Assembly (NCBI GenBank): GCA_015075165.1
Contig: JABTUY010000004.1
Location: 496,001 to 560,000 of the forward strand
Direction: 5' to 3'
DNA length: 64,000 nucleotides
DNA from: Ideonella sp.
Lineage (GTDB): Bacteria; Pseudomonadota; Gammaproteobacteria; Burkholderiales; Burkholderiaceae_C
The position numbers and the translations under genes are program-made. Below, one piece after another: positions 60,606 through 64,000 of the stretch (position 1 is its first letter; each line of letters opens with the position of its first letter). Under the pieces are notes generated by a model. That model was given only the letters and a program-made list of their open reading frames with translations, was not told the DNA's origin and searched no databases.

Positions 60606-61556
60606 ATGGCCGCGTCGCCGAAGACCCTGATCATCGGCGCCAACGGCCAGATCGGCACCGAGCTGGCCGAGGCGCTGGCCGATCAGCACGGCGCCGATGC
60701 CGTGGTCACCAGCGACCTCGCGCCCACAGGGCGCGTGCCGCGGCTGGCCCACGAGGCGCTCGACGTCACCGACGCCGCGGCGCTCGCCGCGGTGGTGGCG
60801 CGGCACCGCATAGAGCGCATCGTGCTGCTGGCCGCCGCGCTGTCGGCCAACGGCGAGAAGCATCCGCAGTGGGCGTGGAACCTGAACATGACGGGGCTGC
60901 TCAACGTGCTCGAGCTGGCGCGCATGCACAAGCTGGCGCAGGTGTTCTGGCCGAGCAGCATCGCCGCGTTCGGCCCGACCACGCCGCGCACCGCCGCGCA
61001 GCACACGGTGATGGACCCGACCACCGTCTACGGCATCAGCAAGCTGGCCGGCGAGCGCTGGTGCGCGTGGTACCACGCCAACCACGGCGTCGACGTGCGC
61101 AGCCTGCGCTACCCCGGCCTGATCAGCTGGAAGACGCCGCCCGGCGGCGGCACCACCGACTATGCGGTGGAGATCTTCCATGCCGCGCTGCGCGACGGCG
61201 GCTACACCTGCTTCCTGCGCGACGACACGCGGCTGCCGATGATGTACATGCCCGATGCGATCCGCGCCACCGTCGAGCTGATGGATGCGCCGGCGCAGCG
61301 CGTGCGCGAGCGCGGCTCGTACAACCTGGCCGGCGTCAGCTTCACGCCGCGCGAGATCGCCGAGGCGATCGCCGGCCGCGTAGCCGGCTTCACGCTGCGC
61401 TGCGAGCCGGATTTTCGGCAGGCCATTGCCGATAGCTGGCCGCAGGTGATCGATGACGCCGCGGCGCGCGAGCAGTGGGGCTGGGCGCCGCGCTTCGGGC
61501 TCGATGCGATGGTCGACGACATGCTGCTGAACCTGCGCGCGCGTCTGGGCCTGTGA
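60606..61556 (+). CDS. L-threonine 3-dehydrogenase, SDR/epimerase type
   Basis: 316 residues. Extended SDR fold: TLIIGANGQIGTELAEAL binds NAD, YGISKLAGE gives the Y-x3-K catalytic pair, and GGGTTDYAVEIFHAAL with LRDDTRLPMMYMPDAIRATV matches the short-chain threonine dehydrogenases. It oxidises L-threonine to 2-amino-3-ketobutyrate, the substrate of the adjacent Kbl, which supports the assignment over a general NDP-sugar epimerase. It is unrelated to the zinc-dependent Tdh of E. coli. Confidence 0.88.
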   Translation: MAASPKTLIIGANGQIGTELAEALADQHGADAVVTSDLAPTGRVPRLAHEALDVTDAAALAAVVARHRIERIVLLAAALSANGEKHPQWAWNLNMTGLLNVLELARMHKLAQVFWPSSIAAFGPTTPRTAAQHTVMDPTTVYGISKLAGERWCAWYHANHGVDVRSLRYPGLISWKTPPGGGTTDYAVEIFHAALRDGGYTCFLRDDTRLPMMYMPDAIRATVELMDAPAQRVRERGSYNLAGVSFTPREIAEAIAGRVAGFTLRCEPDFRQAIADSWPQVIDDAAAREQWGWAPRFGLDAMVDDMLLNLRARLGL

Positions 61557-61624
61557 GGGCGCGCGGCGGCCTCGCGTGACGCCGCTCGGTACACAGCGGC
61601 CTCGAAGCGTTCTACAGTGGCGGC

Positions 61625-62842
61625 GTGGAGCACCACCGCCGCAACCCGTGGCGTCGCGTACAGGCTGCCGGGCGGCAGATGGGCGGCTTCGCGATTTCAC
61701 TGCTGGTGGGCTGGTGCGTGCCGGCTGGCGCCGAACCTGCGCATCGCGCGGCGACCGGCATCGATGACCTGGCCCCGGCCGAAACGCGCGCCGTGCTCGC
61801 TCTCGGCCCCTGGCCCGTGCCGGTTCCGCCCGACCCCGGCAACCGCGTCTCGGGCCACCCGCAGGCCATCGAGCTCGGCCGCCAGCTGTTCCGCGACCCG
61901 CGCATGTCGCCGGTGGCCTACATCGCCTGCGTCACCTGCCACCAGCCCGACCGCGCGTTCACCGACATCAAGGCGCGTGCCCATGGCCTGGCCGACCTGC
62001 CGCGCAACACGCCGACGCTGGCCAACCTGCGGCTGCAGCGCTGGTACGGCTGGGGCGGCGGCAGCGACAGCCTGTGGATGGCCAGCATCAAGCCGATCCT
62101 CGATGCGCGCGAGTTCGACGGCAACGCACAACTGGTGCGCCGGCTGTTCGTGCGCGAGCCGGCGCTGGCCGCGTGCTACCGCCAGGTGTTCGGCGTGTCG
62201 CCGCTGCGCGGCGATGCGCAGCGCACCGTGCTCGACGTGGGCAAGGCGCTGGCCGCGTTCGTCGAGACGCTGACCACGGGACGCACGCCGTTCGATGAGT
62301 TCCGCGATGCGCTGGCGCGTGGCGACGCGTCGGCAGCCGCGGCGTACCCGCCGCGGGCGCTGCGTGGCCTGAAGCTGTTCGTCGGCAGCGCGGGCTGCGT
62401 CGCGTGCCACGTCGGCGCGAACTTCTCCGACGGCGAATTCCATCCGGGTGTCGCAATGGGTGGGGCAATGGGTGGGGTGGCGCGCGAGGCTGCCGGCGAC
62501 CGCGGGCGTCTCGACGATGCGCATGCGCTGAGGGCCAGTGGGTTCAACCTGCTGGGCGCGGGCAACGACGACGCCAGCCGGCGCAACGCCGCCGCCACGC
62601 GGCGGCTGGTGCCCCATGAGGGCCTGCGCGGCCGCTACCGCACGCCGTCGCTGCGCAATGCCGCCGTCACCGCACCGTACTTCCACGATGGCCGCAGCGA
62701 TCGCCTGCTCGATGCCGTGCAGCACACGCAGCGCGTCACGCTCGACGAGGCCGCCGACCTGGCGGCGTTCGTGGCGACGCTCACCGATGCGCACGGGGCG
62801 CGCCGGCCGTGGGATTCGTCGGGCCTGCAACGCTGTCCGTGA
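61625..62842 (+). CDS. Di-haem cytochrome c peroxidase/MauG family protein
   Basis: 405 residues. Sec signal-like N-terminus (GFAISLLVGWCVPAGAEPA) and two haem c sites, CVTCH at 102-106 and CVACH at 258-262. RYRTPSLRNAAVTAPYFHDG is the family C-terminal motif. It is periplasmic, reducing hydrogen peroxide or acting as a MauG-like oxidase; the sequence does not decide. GTG at 61625 gives the signal peptide context; an ATG at 61679 is an alternative. No cytochrome maturation genes are nearby. Confidence 0.88.
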   Translation: MEHHRRNPWRRVQAAGRQMGGFAISLLVGWCVPAGAEPAHRAATGIDDLAPAETRAVLALGPWPVPVPPDPGNRVSGHPQAIELGRQLFRDPRMSPVAYIACVTCHQPDRAFTDIKARAHGLADLPRNTPTLANLRLQRWYGWGGGSDSLWMASIKPILDAREFDGNAQLVRRLFVREPALAACYRQVFGVSPLRGDAQRTVLDVGKALAAFVETLTTGRTPFDEFRDALARGDASAAAAYPPRALRGLKLFVGSAGCVACHVGANFSDGEFHPGVAMGGAMGGVAREAAGDRGRLDDAHALRASGFNLLGAGNDDASRRNAAATRRLVPHEGLRGRYRTPSLRNAAVTAPYFHDGRSDRLLDAVQHTQRVTLDEAADLAAFVATLTDAHGARRPWDSSGLQRCP

Positions 62843-62895
62843 CCGCGCGCGGCATGATCGCTGCTTCTGTCGCTTGCACGTGGGTGCGCCCGCCC

Positions 62896-64000
62896 GATGT
62901 CGTCGCTGTCGCTGGTGTTCTCGGTGTGCGCCTTCGCCAGCGGGTTCGGCATGCGCACGCTCGATCCGTTGATCCTGCCGATCGGCGACGCCTTCGGCGT
63001 CACGCCGTCGACCGCGGCACTGCTGACCACTGCCTACGCACTGCCGTACGCGGTGGCGCAACCGTTCCTGGGGCCGCTGGGCGACCGCTTCGGCAAGCTG
63101 CGCTGCATTCGCATCTGCGTGGCGGTGATGGCGCTGGCGTTGCTGGCCGGTGCGCTGGCGCCGGGTTTCGGATCGCTGCTGGCGACGCGGCTGGTCGCCG
63201 GTGTGTTCGCCGGCGGCATCATCCCGCTGGTGCTGGCCGGCCTCGGCGACGCCTACGACCTGCACGAGCGCCAGGTGGCGGTAGGGCGCCTGCTGGTGGC
63301 GATCATCTCGGGCCAGATGCTCGGCTCGGCGGCATCGGGCCTGGTCAGCGCTGCGCTCGGCTGGCGCGGTGCGCTCGGCCTGTCGGGTGCAGTGGCCGTG
63401 TGCGCCGTCGCGTTGAGCGCGTGGTCGCTGCGGGCCGGCTCGACCACCTGCGCACCACAACCGGCGGTCGCGCCGCAACCGTTCCGGGCTCTCTATGCGC
63501 AGGTGTTCGCGAACCCGCTGGCGCCGTGGCTGTACGGTGCGGTGGTCTGCGAAGGCGCGCTGGTGTTCTGCCTGTTCCCGTACATGGGCCAGTTGCTGCT
63601 CGAACACGGTGGCAGCAGCGCGGCGGCAGCGCCGTCGCAGGCCGGGCTGGTGCTCGGCGGCTTCGGCATCGGCGGCATCGTCTACGGCCTCGCCGTGCGT
63701 CGCATCATCCAGGTGCTGGGTATGCGGCGCATGTGTGCGCTCGGCGCGACGGCGGTCGCGGGGGTCTACGCGCTGCTGGTGTGGCTGCCGGTGTGGTGGC
63801 TTCATCTGCTGGCGATGGCGGTGAGCGGCATCGGCTACTACATGCTGCACAACTGCCTGCAGATCGAGTCGACCGAGCTCGCGCCGTCGGCGCGCGGCTC
63901 GGCGGTGGCGCTGTTCGCCGGCGGCTTCTTCCTCGGGCAAGGTCTCGGTCCGTTGCTGTTCGGGGCGCTGATGCATGCGGCCGGCTTCGGCGCGGCGCTG
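62896..64000 (+). CDS. MFS transporter (partial, runs off the window)
   Basis: 368 residues visible, with the C-terminus beyond the edge. About ten to eleven hydrophobic helices: SLVFSVCAFASGFGMRTLDP, GVTPSTAALLTTAYALPYAV and the MFS loop PFLGPLGDRFGKLRCIRICV with the D-R-x-G-K/R motif. Major facilitator of the AraJ/drug-efflux kind; substrate unknown. ATG at 62896 is the first start. Confidence 0.87.

Overview
The window is a 64 kb, very GC-rich and densely packed chromosomal segment. Gene content and gene order point to a betaproteobacterium of the order Burkholderiales, probably near the Rubrivivax/Leptothrix/Methylibium group. The supporting signs are an uninterrupted 14-gene nuo operon beginning near rpsO-pnp-tpiA-secG, an isc cluster, an intracellular polyhydroxybutyrate depolymerase, TRAP transport genes, a lone RnfB next to nth, and zapB-zapA followed by 6S RNA. 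The taxonomic placement is inference from protein content; no 16S gene is present.

Layout. 1-1.5 kb: a transposase remnant broken by many frameshifts. 1.7-7 kb: suhB, trmJ, cysE, a mog/darP pair and pmbA. 7-10.7 kb: a TRAP binding protein convergent with its likely membrane subunits dctQM. 10.8-13.2 kb: a DUF442 phosphatase, yqeY, rpsU and a PAS protein with a ruined GGDEF motif. 13.2-15.3 kb: EVE protein, 6S RNA (found here from its closing stem and promoter), zapA, zapB, nth. 15.2-21.5 kb: rnfB-like gene, phaZ, tyrB, uvrB and a small tyrosine phosphatase. 21.5-27.5 kb: iscR-iscS-iscU-iscA-(GNAT)-hscB-hscA-fdx, preceded by IscR-type operator sequences. 27.5-36.3 kb: a small conserved hypothetical, tsaD, hsp20, an aminotransferase carrying an in-frame palindromic insertion, rpsO, pnp, a quinone oxidoreductase, tpiA, secG, tRNA-Leu(GAG). 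36.4-36.5 kb: an orphan 3' fragment of lolA. 36.7-51.5 kb: nuoA-N in canonical order, followed in overlap by a Nudix hydrolase and a DUF1178 gene. 52.7-54.8 kb: a two-gene unit of a membrane-anchored zinc-ribbon protein and a TAXI-type binding protein. 54.9-64 kb: an FAD-linked oxidase, DUF2069 and YihY proteins, a GGDEF cyclase, the kbl/tdh threonine-degradation pair, a di-haem peroxidase and the start of an MFS transporter.

How the genes work together. The largest functional blocks are respiratory complex I and its supply line for iron-sulfur clusters. Most operons are tightly coupled by ATGA overlaps. Most of the window is housekeeping. The least explained part is the zinc-ribbon/TAXI pair: both proteins end in the same Cys-X9-Cys motif finishing in LGLC, which suggests a shared periplasmic feature of an uncharacterised two-component module.
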